A stretch of DNA of 64,000 nucleotides, taken from positions 407,396 through 471,395 of the forward strand of contig NZ_PEKV01000005.1 in NCBI RefSeq assembly GCF_002796975.1. The letters run 5' to 3'. This document shows positions 30,368 through 40,167 of this stretch, piece by piece (the first letter of the stretch is position 1; each line of letters opens with the position of its first letter). The notes under the pieces are model-generated. The model had not been told where the DNA came from. It was given only the letters and a program-made list of their open reading frames with translations, and did not search any database. Source of the DNA: Ferrovibrio sp. GTDB taxonomy: Bacteria; Pseudomonadota; Alphaproteobacteria; Ferrovibrionales; Ferrovibrionaceae. A program made the position numbers and the translations under genes.

Positions 30368-30430
30368 TGAAAAATCTACTGACCAAGTATTTTGCCTCCG
30401 CCCGAGGCCAATCTGAAAAATCTACTGGTC
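30368..30430 (+). repeat. dispersed junction motif, two copies (tgaaaaatctactgaccaagta; ctgaaaaatctactggtcag)
   Basis: TCTGAAAAATCTACTG occurs exactly twice, 47 bp apart. Confidence 0.75.
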
Positions 30431-30577
30431 AGATGAGGCCGGAAAGTCGCGCAGTAGACTGATAAATCATCTGGCCGTTGACTACGATCGTAGTCAACTC
30501 ACCGCAGAAATTAATCTCCTTTTGAATCTCATCCATTGTGCTACGACTCTTGCCGTGGGTAAGCGGGGAGTCGGGGG

Positions 30578-31132
30578 ATGACGCGTGCCATTTCTTGTAA
30601 GGCAGCACTTCTGTGCGTTCTTACACTCATTCCATTGCCGGTGATTGCAGCTGACGAGCTCCTGATAACGCGAGCCGCGTTTGCCGGCGGCGTTGCAGGC
30701 CGCGAGGCCGATCCCTTACTTGCCGCTGGGCAACAAGCCGGGCCGGGCTCTCTCTGGTTTTGGACCGAGATACGGGTGGCGAAAAGCATCATTTCAGAGT
30801 TGCGCCAAAAGAAGCTTTTGCCATTGCAGCACCGCTGGTATCGCACGAGCGGGGGTATCCCTGGCCCAGACGAGATACCAGATTTCGTAAGAAATCTCGA
30901 AGAGCTAGATGATCGAAAGATTGAGGCTTTGGCCGGTGAAGCTGATAGCCGCGGCTATTTTACCTACCGTACCGCCAGCTGCCGTCAGTCAGTTTCGGCA
31001 GGTACTTGGGTGGCCGCGCTCGCAGATGCAAAAGGCAACCCGGTGGGTTGCTCTGGCAAACCAGATTGCCGTTTCTCGATCCGTGTGACGCCGCAAGGCA
31101 AGAAGGCAGATAAACAATGCCTGACTCAATGA
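30578..31132 (+). CDS. secreted hypothetical protein
   Basis: signal peptide MTRAISCKAALLCVLTLIPLPVIAA; conserved-looking Cys. Confidence 0.55.
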   Translation: MTRAISCKAALLCVLTLIPLPVIAADELLITRAAFAGGVAGREADPLLAAGQQAGPGSLWFWTEIRVAKSIISELRQKKLLPLQHRWYRTSGGIPGPDEIPDFVRNLEELDDRKIEALAGEADSRGYFTYRTASCRQSVSAGTWVAALADAKGNPVGCSGKPDCRFSIRVTPQGKKADKQCLTQ

Positions 31133-31920
31133 ATATCATCGGAAAGGTTCAGGCGGCCTCTGACTGGGCGCTGCAAGAGAAGTGGTTCTGGTACGTAAGC
31201 ACCGGCGCCACACTCTTTGGTCTGCTTTTCATACAAATACTGTGGTTCAACGGAACAACGACGCTGCGTGATCACCAGGACTACACAAAGCAGATCATAC
31301 AGCTGAATGACGAGTATTATCGTGTGCAGGCCGCCGCAAAAGGGGGTAGCAACGATAGCGCTGCAGATCTGTTGGCGCCCATCCAAAAAAAGCGTGATCT
31401 TGTTAGCCCGCAGATTGAGTCTGCTTCGCTTGCCTTGAACTCGTTCAACAAACACTGGTTGTGGTCATACATACCCGGGTCGTATGATTCAGCGGGCGCC
31501 TCTGAGCATGCAGATATCCGGGTGGCCAGCAGTATAACCCAGGTGCTCGGCTTATACATTTTGCCGCTCTTCTATGGGCTGCTCGGTGCCTTGTTGTCGA
31601 TCGTGCAGTTCTTGCGCAGCGACGATAGCAATGAGGCGATACGAAAGTTGCGGCCAGGCGCGCGTGTTGTGACAGGCTCTGTCGCAGGCCCCATGATTGG
31701 CATGCTGATCAGCCCAGAATTTTTAAATTCATTGGCGTTCCAAGCGACGCCCTTCGTTCTCGCCTTTATCGGCGGTTATGCCACCGACGTGTTCTTTGCA
31801 CTTATCGACCGCTTTCTGAGTTCTTTTCGTAGCAACATTAGCAAGCCTGATTCTTCTGGTGGCGCATCTGACAAAAAGGATGCTGGTGGCGCTGGTGATG
31901 TGGCCGCTGGCAATCGGTAA
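31129..31920 (+). CDS. membrane protein
   Basis: several TM helices; ATGA overlap with upstream ORF. Confidence 0.55.
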   Translation: MNIIGKVQAASDWALQEKWFWYVSTGATLFGLLFIQILWFNGTTTLRDHQDYTKQIIQLNDEYYRVQAAAKGGSNDSAADLLAPIQKKRDLVSPQIESASLALNSFNKHWLWSYIPGSYDSAGASEHADIRVASSITQVLGLYILPLFYGLLGALLSIVQFLRSDDSNEAIRKLRPGARVVTGSVAGPMIGMLISPEFLNSLAFQATPFVLAFIGGYATDVFFALIDRFLSSFRSNISKPDSSGGASDKKDAGGAGDVAAGNR

Positions 31921-31977
31921 AATTTTGCTCAAAGGCATTCGATGAGCTGAGAGGCTCGGCGAAAACGGGGGATAATC

Positions 31978-32895
31978 ATGCCAGGCGCTTATGCCCATAT
32001 GACCTTGGTCAATCTTGCGGCAGATGAGAACGCTATTCGTCAGCTGGGATTCCGCGAAGACGTGTACGAGGCCCTTGGCTACTATCTTCGGTACGCAGAG
32101 CTCGGTGCAGTGAGCCCAGACTATCCCTATCTGGCCCCTTGGTATCCAAAAGCCAAAGACTGGGCTGATAAAATGCATTACGTCAGCACCGACGGCGTGC
32201 CGCGCCAAGTGCTGCAGCAAATTCAAGGTCTGTCAGGTAATGACAGGTTAAAGACGATTGCCTGGCTGCTTGGCTATATGTCTCACGTTATCGGCGACGT
32301 GACGATACACCCGGTCGTAGAGCTCAAAGTCGGTAAATACAAAGGCAACGAAAAAGACCACCGCATATGCGAGATGCACCAGGATGTTTATATCTTTCGC
32401 CGGCTAAAGATTGGAACGCCAGAACTGGCCGACCATCTAGATAACAATGGCATTCGTGGATGCGTCGACAATACCGGGGCATTGGATGGCGTCATCACGA
32501 ACGCCTGGAAGCGCGCGCTCGAAGCGGTTTACCCAGAATCATATGGTGGAAATGAGCCAGATCCGCGAGTTTGGCATAAAGGGTTTGGCCTGATCGTCGA
32601 CAATATTGCCGAACAGACATCATTCATGGCGTTGGCGAGGCATGTACTGCCGGGCGAGAACGATGGCTTGGCCTACCCGAAAGACGTCAAATCAGAGTTT
32701 ATCGATAACCTAAAGACCCCAGAAGGGGTCATGTCCTATGACGCCATATTTGACCGGGCGATCAATAATGTCCGAACGGCGTGGTCTTGGCTCAATGCCG
32801 CGATCGATGGGGACCAAGGCCAACTTCAAAATCTAAAACCATGGGATCTCGACACGGGCCGGGACGCGAGTGGAAAATTGGGGATGTGGGCATGA
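31978..32895 (+). CDS. zinc-dependent phospholipase C-like protein
   Basis: MPGAYAHMTL...LGAVSPDYPYL...WLLGYMSHVIGDVTIHPVVE. Confidence 0.75.
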   Translation: MPGAYAHMTLVNLAADENAIRQLGFREDVYEALGYYLRYAELGAVSPDYPYLAPWYPKAKDWADKMHYVSTDGVPRQVLQQIQGLSGNDRLKTIAWLLGYMSHVIGDVTIHPVVELKVGKYKGNEKDHRICEMHQDVYIFRRLKIGTPELADHLDNNGIRGCVDNTGALDGVITNAWKRALEAVYPESYGGNEPDPRVWHKGFGLIVDNIAEQTSFMALARHVLPGENDGLAYPKDVKSEFIDNLKTPEGVMSYDAIFDRAINNVRTAWSWLNAAIDGDQGQLQNLKPWDLDTGRDASGKLGMWA

Positions 32896-33287
32896 AGATA
32901 GCTGTCGCTGCTATTGCACTACTGCTTGTCGTCATTGGCTGCAGCCATGCCCAGGATGAGGGGGAAATAGCGGAGCTGAAGTCGGCCGTGACCAAGCTAT
33001 CGCGTGCCGTCAGCACGGCAGCCAGAAGCCAATCATATAGATCTGAAGACGGCGACGGGCTGTTGCGCGCGGCGCTGGAGAGAGACCCATCTCTAGTGCA
33101 TCCATTTAGAGACTATCTTGTGCGCGTGCACAGAGAGGGGGCCGGAAGTGTGGTCCTAATCTGCGATAAGAACGGCTCACGCGCGTTACTGGAAGATAGC
33201 GGGTGTACGCCGCATCCAGACCGAGATTGGTTTAAATCGTCGCAGCGCTGCGAGTTCTCGGTCTCTGTCGCTGAAGTTTGCCGATAA
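32892..33287 (+). CDS. small secreted/lipoprotein-like hypothetical protein
   Basis: signal peptide/lipobox VVIGCS; ATGA overlap. Confidence 0.55.
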   Translation: MKIAVAAIALLLVVIGCSHAQDEGEIAELKSAVTKLSRAVSTAARSQSYRSEDGDGLLRAALERDPSLVHPFRDYLVRVHREGAGSVVLICDKNGSRALLEDSGCTPHPDRDWFKSSQRCEFSVSVAEVCR

Positions 33288-33323
33288 TTTTAGCTAAAGA
33301 CCAATCTATCCCTGGGGGTGAAG

Positions 33324-34166
33324 ATGCGCCATTTCATTGCGGGTGTCGCCATATCTCTGCTGGCGAGTGGTGCGGCTTTTGCCGACGAGAACTGCTACAA
33401 GACTTGCCCGGTGGGGGCGGCTCAGAAGAATTCAGTGGTGACGCGACCGTCCTATTACACGCTTAGCAATAATCCAACGACCAAGTTTGCCGACTGGGTG
33501 GCCTATAGGGTCACTAAAAGCACCATTGGAAAAACGCAGACTAGGACTTGGAAACAAGCCCCGGAGTTGTCGGCTAGCGATACCTTGCATCCCGATGACT
33601 ATACGGGCGCTCCTGGTGCCTTAACGATTGACCGCGGCCATCAGGCGCCGCTGGCATCGTTTACTGCAAACCCCAGTAAGGGGGCGTGGAAGGTGATGAA
33701 TTTCCTTTCAAACATCACACCGCAAGGCACTGAACTCAATCAGGGGCCTTGGGAGCGTTTGGAATCGGCTGAGCGTACTTTGGCTAAAGCGGCAGGCATC
33801 GCTGCGGTCTATGTCGTCACTGGACCGCTTTATGAAAAAGATATGAAGTCGCTGCCAAATGCGACACGCCAGCATGTGGTGCCGAGCGGCTATTGGAAGG
33901 TCGTTGCGGTTGATGAGAATGGCATACTCAAGTCGGCAGCTTTCATCATGCATCAAGACGCCAAGCGTAATGACGATTACTGCAACAATCTCGTCACTAT
34001 CAGCGATGTCGAAGAGCGCTCGGGCCTAGAGCTTTTCCCAAATCTATCACGTGCCAAGCGAAAAGCGCTGGCTGAAAGCGCCGGCGAGTTGGTTGATGGC
34101 GTGGGCTGCGAATTTATCGAGACCGCCGCCAGCAAAAGGGTAAAGACCAAGATTAGGAAGCCGTAA
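33324..34166 (+). CDS. secreted DNA/RNA non-specific endonuclease (NucA type)
   Basis: signal peptide; TIDRGHQAPLASF (DRGH active-site motif). Confidence 0.88.
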   Translation: MRHFIAGVAISLLASGAAFADENCYKTCPVGAAQKNSVVTRPSYYTLSNNPTTKFADWVAYRVTKSTIGKTQTRTWKQAPELSASDTLHPDDYTGAPGALTIDRGHQAPLASFTANPSKGAWKVMNFLSNITPQGTELNQGPWERLESAERTLAKAAGIAAVYVVTGPLYEKDMKSLPNATRQHVVPSGYWKVVAVDENGILKSAAFIMHQDAKRNDDYCNNLVTISDVEERSGLELFPNLSRAKRKALAESAGELVDGVGCEFIETAASKRVKTKIRKP

Positions 34167-34208
34167 GATTTTCGTGGTGAGCAAAGAACGCAAAGGGTGA
34201 GGAATGCT

Positions 34209-34499
34209 ATGAAGCGGGCAAACGCTTTATTGGCTCTTAGCTTACTAATTTTTCTATTGCCAATGACGGCGCCGGCACGCTCGAACCTGAGCGATGACCA
34301 AGTGCGCGAGCACATGATCCAAGAATCTATCGCGAGTTACAGCGGTAGTTGCCCGTGTCCCTACAATACAGCTCGTAACGGAACAAATTGTGGGCGCAGG
34401 AGCGCTTACTCGAAGCCAGGCGGTGCGTCACCGCTTTGCTATAAGAACGATATCAGCGATGAGATGGTGCGGGGCTGGCGCCGTAGTAACGGCCAGTAG
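34209..34499 (+). CDS. small secreted Cys-containing protein
   Basis: signal peptide; SCPCPYNTARNGTNCGRRSAYSKPGGASPLCYKNDISDEMV. Confidence 0.65.
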   Translation: MKRANALLALSLLIFLLPMTAPARSNLSDDQVREHMIQESIASYSGSCPCPYNTARNGTNCGRRSAYSKPGGASPLCYKNDISDEMVRGWRRSNGQ

Positions 34500-34562
34500 A
34501 GGGCCTTCGCATAGAGCCAAAGTCTTGGGATTGGACCTGGGGCGGATAGTTATTTCGTGTTC

Positions 34563-34578
34563 TCTACTGGCGAGTAGA
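34563..34578. repeat. dispersed junction motif copy with full hairpin TCTACT-GGCG-AGTAGA
   Basis: perfect 6-bp stem. Confidence 0.6.
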
Positions 34579-34603
34579 TAAACTGGGGCCGATGTCGGTC
34601 GTA

Positions 34604-34648
34604 TATACGCTAGAGCGTATAAAATCACTTTATACGCTCTAGCGTATA
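34604..34648. promoter_or_regulatory. double operator-like structure: TATACGCTAGAGCGTATAaa-atcac-ttTATACGCTCTAGCGTATA
   Basis: 20-bp perfect inverted repeat in which each arm is itself a palindrome (8-bp arms, 2-nt centre). Confidence 0.75.
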
Positions 34649-34689
34649 ATTCCGGTAAGACGGCGGCGTAAAAGGGTGGGTGGGGGATT

Positions 34690-35035
34690 GTGACAATCAG
34701 AGAGGCATTACTTGCCATTGGCGAGGGCTATATTGCCGCCAAAGAGCAAGAATTCGAAGGCCATGCGTTGGGCGGCTATGACTGAAGAATCTGTCTCTAT
34801 TGATGAGCTAGTAGCGGCACGTGCGCAGCTCATTCAAGACGTTGTTGGCAATATGCCCACAGAACATCGTGAATTTTTGCTCCCATTTGAGCGTGGTGAG
34901 CCTGGATGGGATCTGCTCGGCCTGGCGGGTGTCGCAGATTTGCCGGCCGTCAAGTGGCGACAACAGAATCTCGATAAGCTGTCACCTGAGAAGCGAGCAG
35001 GGCTTGTAGAAAAGCTTGAAGCAGTTCTGGCTTAA
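34690..35035 (+). pseudogene. remnant: short ORF (MTIREALLAIGEGYIAAKEQEFEGHALGGYD) and ORF 34778-35035 resembling the C-terminus of AbiEii-type nucleotidyltransferases
   Basis: LLPFERGEPGWDLLGLAGVADLPAVKWRQQNLDKL; no upstream catalytic domain. Confidence 0.45.
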
Positions 35036-35112
35036 TTAGGCATTGCCCGACAACAAACATACCTTGCCATCTAATGTCAGTACTGCGGTTCTAGGGGGCG
35101 TATACAAGAAAA

Positions 35113-36375
35113 ATGGGGGGCGCTATGCGACTCATTGCAAGCGACAAAATCAGGCAGTGTTTTGAAGAGAATTTGAGCGTATCCCGACATCTTGATGTCG
35201 CCGTTGCTTGGGCAACGGATTGCGATATTATCACGTTACTCGAGCAACGACATAAGGCGGGGATGACCCTGCGATCGATAGTCGGGACTTCAAGGAATTT
35301 TACGTATCCAAGAGCACTTTTTAAATTGGCAAAGCTTGGTGCTATTCAGCTGGCTGATGACCCGAAGAAAGGCATCTTCCATAAGAAGATTTATATCTTC
35401 TACAAAAAATCTAAGGTTACGGCATGGGTCGGGAGCCCAAATTTGACCGCATCAGCATTTGGGCAGAACGCTGAGGCGGTTCTTGAGATTGATGACCAGG
35501 CGGGCGAGGTTGCGGCCTTGTTCGAGAAGCTCTGGCAGAAAAAGCCGGCGGCGAACAACGAGTGCTTGCAGGCCTATGCTGCGGATTGGAAGCGGCCCCC
35601 TGTCGTGCCCGACGAGAAGGCGGGTTCGGATAAATCGGAAAGTTTCAACAAGCGCAAGTCGCCAGCCTCAGCAAGCAACCCGTTATTGGAAGAATTGGCA
35701 AGGGGCGATTGGAGTTGGCGAGAATATGAGGCGGCAATCAAATTTCTACACCGACATTGGAAGCTTGAAGTAAATATCGGTGTGACTGGGCAGAGCGGGT
35801 GGGTAGCAACAATCAAGCGGTGTAATACGATTATACGTGACACGGATTGGGCCACGTTAGATCAAGAAGACATCAGCTATATGCTGGGCCAGCCACTCCA
35901 TAACGATTACTCGCGTGGGTGTTTGGGGCGAATGTCGGGTCGAATTGCTTTGGGTTTCTTTCATTCTAACAAGAAACATGCAGTAAATAGCCGCCTTAAA
36001 ATTAGAGGCATTCTGCGGGATCTGCAAAAGTACAGTGGACCAAATTTTCCTAAGCGGGCAGAGAAAGCCTTTAGAGAGCTGACTGATATAGATGGTGTTG
36101 CAGGTGCCATCGCCAGCCGCTTTATTGCGCTCGCCCGGCCGGACCGCGGTGTTTCTGTCAATGACGGCTCTATGCGCGGCTTGGCGTTTCTAGCCAATAT
36201 GGCGCCAACCACGCTTGATACTGTTGGGAATTACCCGGCCTTGTTGGAATGGGTCGAGCAGCAGCCTTGGTTTAACAATGCCCCTCGTGCTGTTGGGAAT
36301 GATATCGCTTGGGCACGTGCGGCTTTGCTCGATGTCTTTGTCTATAAGCCGGTCCAATCTTCTAAGCGAAAATAA
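35113..36375 (+). CDS. phospholipase D-like (PLDc) nuclease-family protein
   Basis: FHKKIYIFYKKSKVTAWVGSPNLTASAF (HKD-like). Confidence 0.75.
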   Translation: MGGAMRLIASDKIRQCFEENLSVSRHLDVAVAWATDCDIITLLEQRHKAGMTLRSIVGTSRNFTYPRALFKLAKLGAIQLADDPKKGIFHKKIYIFYKKSKVTAWVGSPNLTASAFGQNAEAVLEIDDQAGEVAALFEKLWQKKPAANNECLQAYAADWKRPPVVPDEKAGSDKSESFNKRKSPASASNPLLEELARGDWSWREYEAAIKFLHRHWKLEVNIGVTGQSGWVATIKRCNTIIRDTDWATLDQEDISYMLGQPLHNDYSRGCLGRMSGRIALGFFHSNKKHAVNSRLKIRGILRDLQKYSGPNFPKRAEKAFRELTDIDGVAGAIASRFIALARPDRGVSVNDGSMRGLAFLANMAPTTLDTVGNYPALLEWVEQQPWFNNAPRAVGNDIAWARAALLDVFVYKPVQSSKRK

Positions 36376-36436
36376 GACGCTGCGGTGTACCCGACACAGC
36401 GCGTCGAGACGAGGTTTGACAGGCGGGGGGCACGCT

Positions 36437-39184
36437 TTAGCGGTTGGTAGCTAAAGCTGTCTCTGTGTAATCACATTTGATGAAGCGATACTGATTGCAC
36501 CCCCAGAATTGGCGGCCGAACTTGTTTTTCTTCAGCACCAAGAATCCCCTCTTGCATGAGGGGCAGGTCGAGGGCTTCTTGCTGGATCCGCCAAAGGTAA
36601 CGACCGCTTGTTGATCATCTCGAATGAGCTCGATCACAAACCGCGAAGGTCTATCTTCTGATGATAGAAGTATGGCTTTGTTTTTCGCCCTCGTTAGAGC
36701 AACGTAAAATAGTCGTCGTTCCTCAGCGTTTGGAAATGCTTCTTTATCGGCCCGGATCAATCGTAGCAGAGGGTCATCTTCCATCGCGTTTGGAAAGCCA
36801 TAGAAATCGGCCTGTAGCGAGTGGATGATCACAGTATCGGCTTCAAGTCCCTTCGTGCTGTGAATGGTAGAGAAGGGTTTGCCTTCTTCCTTCTCAAGGA
36901 CTTTGACACCAGGATAGATGCGCTTCCATCCAAGAACTCTATCTGTGGTGAAAGGGCCAACCTTATTATACTGATAACGGCCGATTAAAAGTACTGTTGC
37001 GATCTTACCCATCCTGAGGTTTTGTTCGGATAGGTCTGAAAGCGCCTTTTCAACAACTTCAAGCTGATCTTCCAATCTCTGATACTGAATAATGTCGATG
37101 GTCGCCTGCACTTTCTTATTGATCGATTTTACGATCTTTCGAATTTGTAGCGGATTCTTTGATACAAACTTTTGCGCGGCCTCACTGATACCTTGATTGC
37201 TGCGGAAGGTTGTTTCGAGTTTATTTATGCTGGTATGGCCATAGATCTCTTCGAAATTCCGCATGATGGAGAGATCGGAGCCAGCAAACCGGTTGATAGC
37301 TTGCCAGTCATCACCGACTGCAAACAAGACGGCGTCTGGCTGTGCGTTCAGCAAGCTGAGAATCAGTCTGCTGCGGCCGGGTGAGATATCTTGAAATTCG
37401 TCGACCAGAATGAGTTTGTAGAGAGGCTTATAGGTTTTGCTATCTATAAGGTCAGCGGCCTGACGGATCATGTCGGCAAAATCAATAGAGGCTGTTTGCT
37501 TTAGCCTCTGTTCATATGCCACCCAGACAACGTCGAGAATATCGAGAAAAGCGCGGGCGCGGGCCTTATTATTTAAGAAGACGGCGTTCTGGCGCAACCT
37601 TTGCGGTGTCGCCCCAGATTCTTTGGCATGTGTCAGAATTGCCGATAGCAACTTAAAAAGATCGGGGTCAGGTTTTTTAGATTTCAATTCATTATCGAGA
37701 TCAACCAATGACATCGGCCTGGGTTGGATGCCATGTTGGGCGAGGCTGTTTGCCAGATGTGCAAAGACAGTGCCGTCGTATATTTGTGCACTGCTTGTCT
37801 CGATAAGAGGCGTCTTATTTTGGGTGTGCAGGCGGCGCTTTGCCGCGACGCTGGCGACATATCGCTCACCGAATGGCGAGTTTCCTTTGGAGTCTAAGGC
37901 AAAATGCTCATGATACAGACGCGACCCATCAGCTAATACGTATGTAAAGTCAGGTTCGTATTTCGACCAGCCTGCCGGCAAAGGGTGGTCACTATAAGGC
38001 TGCTCATACTTGTAAGGGATGCCGTTTATATAGAGCCAGTTGGCGATAGAGAGTTCTTGGAAAGAGGCGACAAGTTCGCCTTTCAGAGTTGGAAGACCCG
38101 TCCAATTCTTGTCGGAACCTCTGCCCGCGCCGTGCGCCCTTACAAGATCATCATAATCACCATCATTTCCCTCTGGATCGTCCAGCCAGTAAAGGGCTTT
38201 AAACTCAAGCCACTTGGCATTAAAGGCCGGGTTCGATGCCCTCAGCTCGGCGACGATATTGATGAGAAGCCGGTCAGTCTGAGCATAGGGGCGAGCCGGT
38301 AGACCGCAGGCGTCGATGACGCTGCGGCCAAAGCTGTGAAAGGTCTTGGCATCAATCTTTATTCCGAAGCGATCAGAAAGCCTTTCGGAGATTTGTCTCG
38401 CAGCCTCAGCGTTGAATGCGAGTGCTAGAACACCATTTGGTGTCACATACTTTTTCTCGATGCTGTAGGCCGCTTTGGCGGCAAGTGTCGATGTCTTACC
38501 AGACCCAGCGCAGGCGACTAGTAAGTTTCTATCTTCATGGCAGATGATAGATCTCTGCTGTTGTGGTGTAAGACCGTTCTTTTCGGCTCTTTTCAAGAAC
38601 TCTTTCCGTTCCGGCAAAGACCGTTCGTACTCAACAAATTCCTCATTGCGTGCCTGCAGAGAAGATAGAGGGGATTCTCTAAACCGAGAGAGCGCTGCAA
38701 TGGCTTCAGAAAAAGACGTATCGACATTAAGGAAAGTGGCCTCTTCTATGAGCCTTTCACAAGCAGCTGCATTGTCGAAAGCCGTTCGACGGCCAGATAA
38801 AAAGCGGTTCGCCATATGCGCGCGAATATAAAAGGTACCTTGCAGTAGGCGCCGATAGTCATTGTACAAAGCCGAAACCTCGGCCTTGATTCTGTCGAAT
38901 CTGTCGATGACGGACGCTTTCGCCGCGTCGTCCAGTTTCTTGAGCGTAGCCGGAGACAAGCCAGTAAAGCTGTATGGGCCATGTTGTGTCTCGACGGTTA
39001 GTGTTCGCCAAAACAACCAGTGCCAGTGAATGGATCCATTCACGATGACGACTGTTTCGACGCTTATAGCCTTGCCATTTTTAAGGTGAAATATCGCTTG
39101 CTCGGGTTGCAGCTCGCATGACCACCCGGCATCAAAGAGGCGGTTGGCCCATTTACCTGGGCGGATAACGATGGGCGCAGTCAT
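36437..39184 (-). CDS. UvrD/HelD-like superfamily 1 DNA helicase with C-terminal zinc ribbon
   Basis: LVACAGSGKTSTLAAKAAYS, LILVDEFQDISPGRSRLI, STKGLEADTVII, C-terminal CPSCKRGFLVLKKNKFGRQFWGCNQY. Confidence 0.9.
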   Translation of the reverse strand: MTAPIVIRPGKWANRLFDAGWSCELQPEQAIFHLKNGKAISVETVVIVNGSIHWHWLFWRTLTVETQHGPYSFTGLSPATLKKLDDAAKASVIDRFDRIKAEVSALYNDYRRLLQGTFYIRAHMANRFLSGRRTAFDNAAACERLIEEATFLNVDTSFSEAIAALSRFRESPLSSLQARNEEFVEYERSLPERKEFLKRAEKNGLTPQQQRSIICHEDRNLLVACAGSGKTSTLAAKAAYSIEKKYVTPNGVLALAFNAEAARQISERLSDRFGIKIDAKTFHSFGRSVIDACGLPARPYAQTDRLLINIVAELRASNPAFNAKWLEFKALYWLDDPEGNDGDYDDLVRAHGAGRGSDKNWTGLPTLKGELVASFQELSIANWLYINGIPYKYEQPYSDHPLPAGWSKYEPDFTYVLADGSRLYHEHFALDSKGNSPFGERYVASVAAKRRLHTQNKTPLIETSSAQIYDGTVFAHLANSLAQHGIQPRPMSLVDLDNELKSKKPDPDLFKLLSAILTHAKESGATPQRLRQNAVFLNNKARARAFLDILDVVWVAYEQRLKQTASIDFADMIRQAADLIDSKTYKPLYKLILVDEFQDISPGRSRLILSLLNAQPDAVLFAVGDDWQAINRFAGSDLSIMRNFEEIYGHTSINKLETTFRSNQGISEAAQKFVSKNPLQIRKIVKSINKKVQATIDIIQYQRLEDQLEVVEKALSDLSEQNLRMGKIATVLLIGRYQYNKVGPFTTDRVLGWKRIYPGVKVLEKEEGKPFSTIHSTKGLEADTVIIHSLQADFYGFPNAMEDDPLLRLIRADKEAFPNAEERRLFYVALTRAKNKAILLSSEDRPSRFVIELIRDDQQAVVTFGGSSKKPSTCPSCKRGFLVLKKNKFGRQFWGCNQYRFIKCDYTETALATNR

Positions 39185-39220
39185 CTAAAATCTCAAAACA
39201 TCGTGGTCGATAGCTAATGT

Positions 39221-39238
39221 AGAAAATCTACTGGTGAG
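39221..39238 (+). repeat. dispersed junction motif copy (agaaaatctactggtgag)
   Basis: intergenic. Confidence 0.6.
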
Positions 39239-39240
39239 GA

Positions 39241-40167
39241 TTAGTTTGATTTTGCTCTATCGCGCGAAGGAAGTGTCAGGGTTTCAGGTTTGTGTTTCTC
39301 AGCTTCACTCAGTAAGTGCGACGTAAGCTGAAATACCTCACCGAGCACATGGCCGGACCGGTCAACGACAAGACCAAAGCGCTCGGCGAGAACACTACGG
39401 TTCTTGGGGTTAGATAGCCAGGCGATCGCAAAGACCATTCCAATCAGCATAACCGGCGGCGGTAGCCTCATAACGACTTGGATCGCGGTTTGAAGAAGTT
39501 TCAGCGCACCTATGAGCGCTGCCCCAGACGCCATCATGACTGCGCTGCCGCTGAGCTGCAGAGTAACCGAGATGGCGGCTTTGCGAGAATGGTGACGTAA
39601 TACGCTCATATATTCTGGTGATATGGACTGTCCACCCATTGCGGCAATGTCGGTATCTCTACTCATTATGCCCTCGGCTTTGATGAGCTGAGCCAATGCC
39701 AGAGTAGGGGCATCATCTGGGTCCTGCCCGGTAGCATAAGCCTCGTACTCAATCTCACTCAATTCTAAAACAGTAAGTTTAGTCGTGAGAGACAGCAGTA
39801 AGCGGCGACACTCTTGCTCATCTATGCCGTCTTCAAGCGCAATGCGCGGTATATGCCTTTGAACCTCGTCGATTACGCGGCGGGTAGCGTAGAGTTTTAC
39901 GATCTCTGCTGAGATGCATTCTTGCAATGCCGAGCGAGCATCTGGTGCTCTTCGTTTGAGCAAATGCCAGCGGATATCTTCGAGCAGCACATTTGCGTCT
40001 ATCACAATAGTAAACTGTGCGAGCGACGAAATCGCATCGGGCAGCTGTTCGATCAGAGGCCGCAGTGAGCGCAGGATCGGCAATATGTCTGACCGAATTG
40101 AACTTACATCCAGCGGCTGATCAAAGCTCATAATATGCCCTACGGCGATCTTGGAGATGCAAAACAC
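39241..40167 (-). CDS. PIN-domain protein with C-terminal hydrophobic/TM segment
   Basis: FTIVIDANVLLEDIRW...DPDDAPTLALAQLIKAEGIMSRDTDI; then VMLIGMVFAIAWLS. Confidence 0.65.
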   Translation of the reverse strand: MFCISKIAVGHIMSFDQPLDVSSIRSDILPILRSLRPLIEQLPDAISSLAQFTIVIDANVLLEDIRWHLLKRRAPDARSALQECISAEIVKLYATRRVIDEVQRHIPRIALEDGIDEQECRRLLLSLTTKLTVLELSEIEYEAYATGQDPDDAPTLALAQLIKAEGIMSRDTDIAAMGGQSISPEYMSVLRHHSRKAAISVTLQLSGSAVMMASGAALIGALKLLQTAIQVVMRLPPPVMLIGMVFAIAWLSNPKNRSVLAERFGLVVDRSGHVLGEVFQLTSHLLSEAEKHKPETLTLPSRDRAKSN

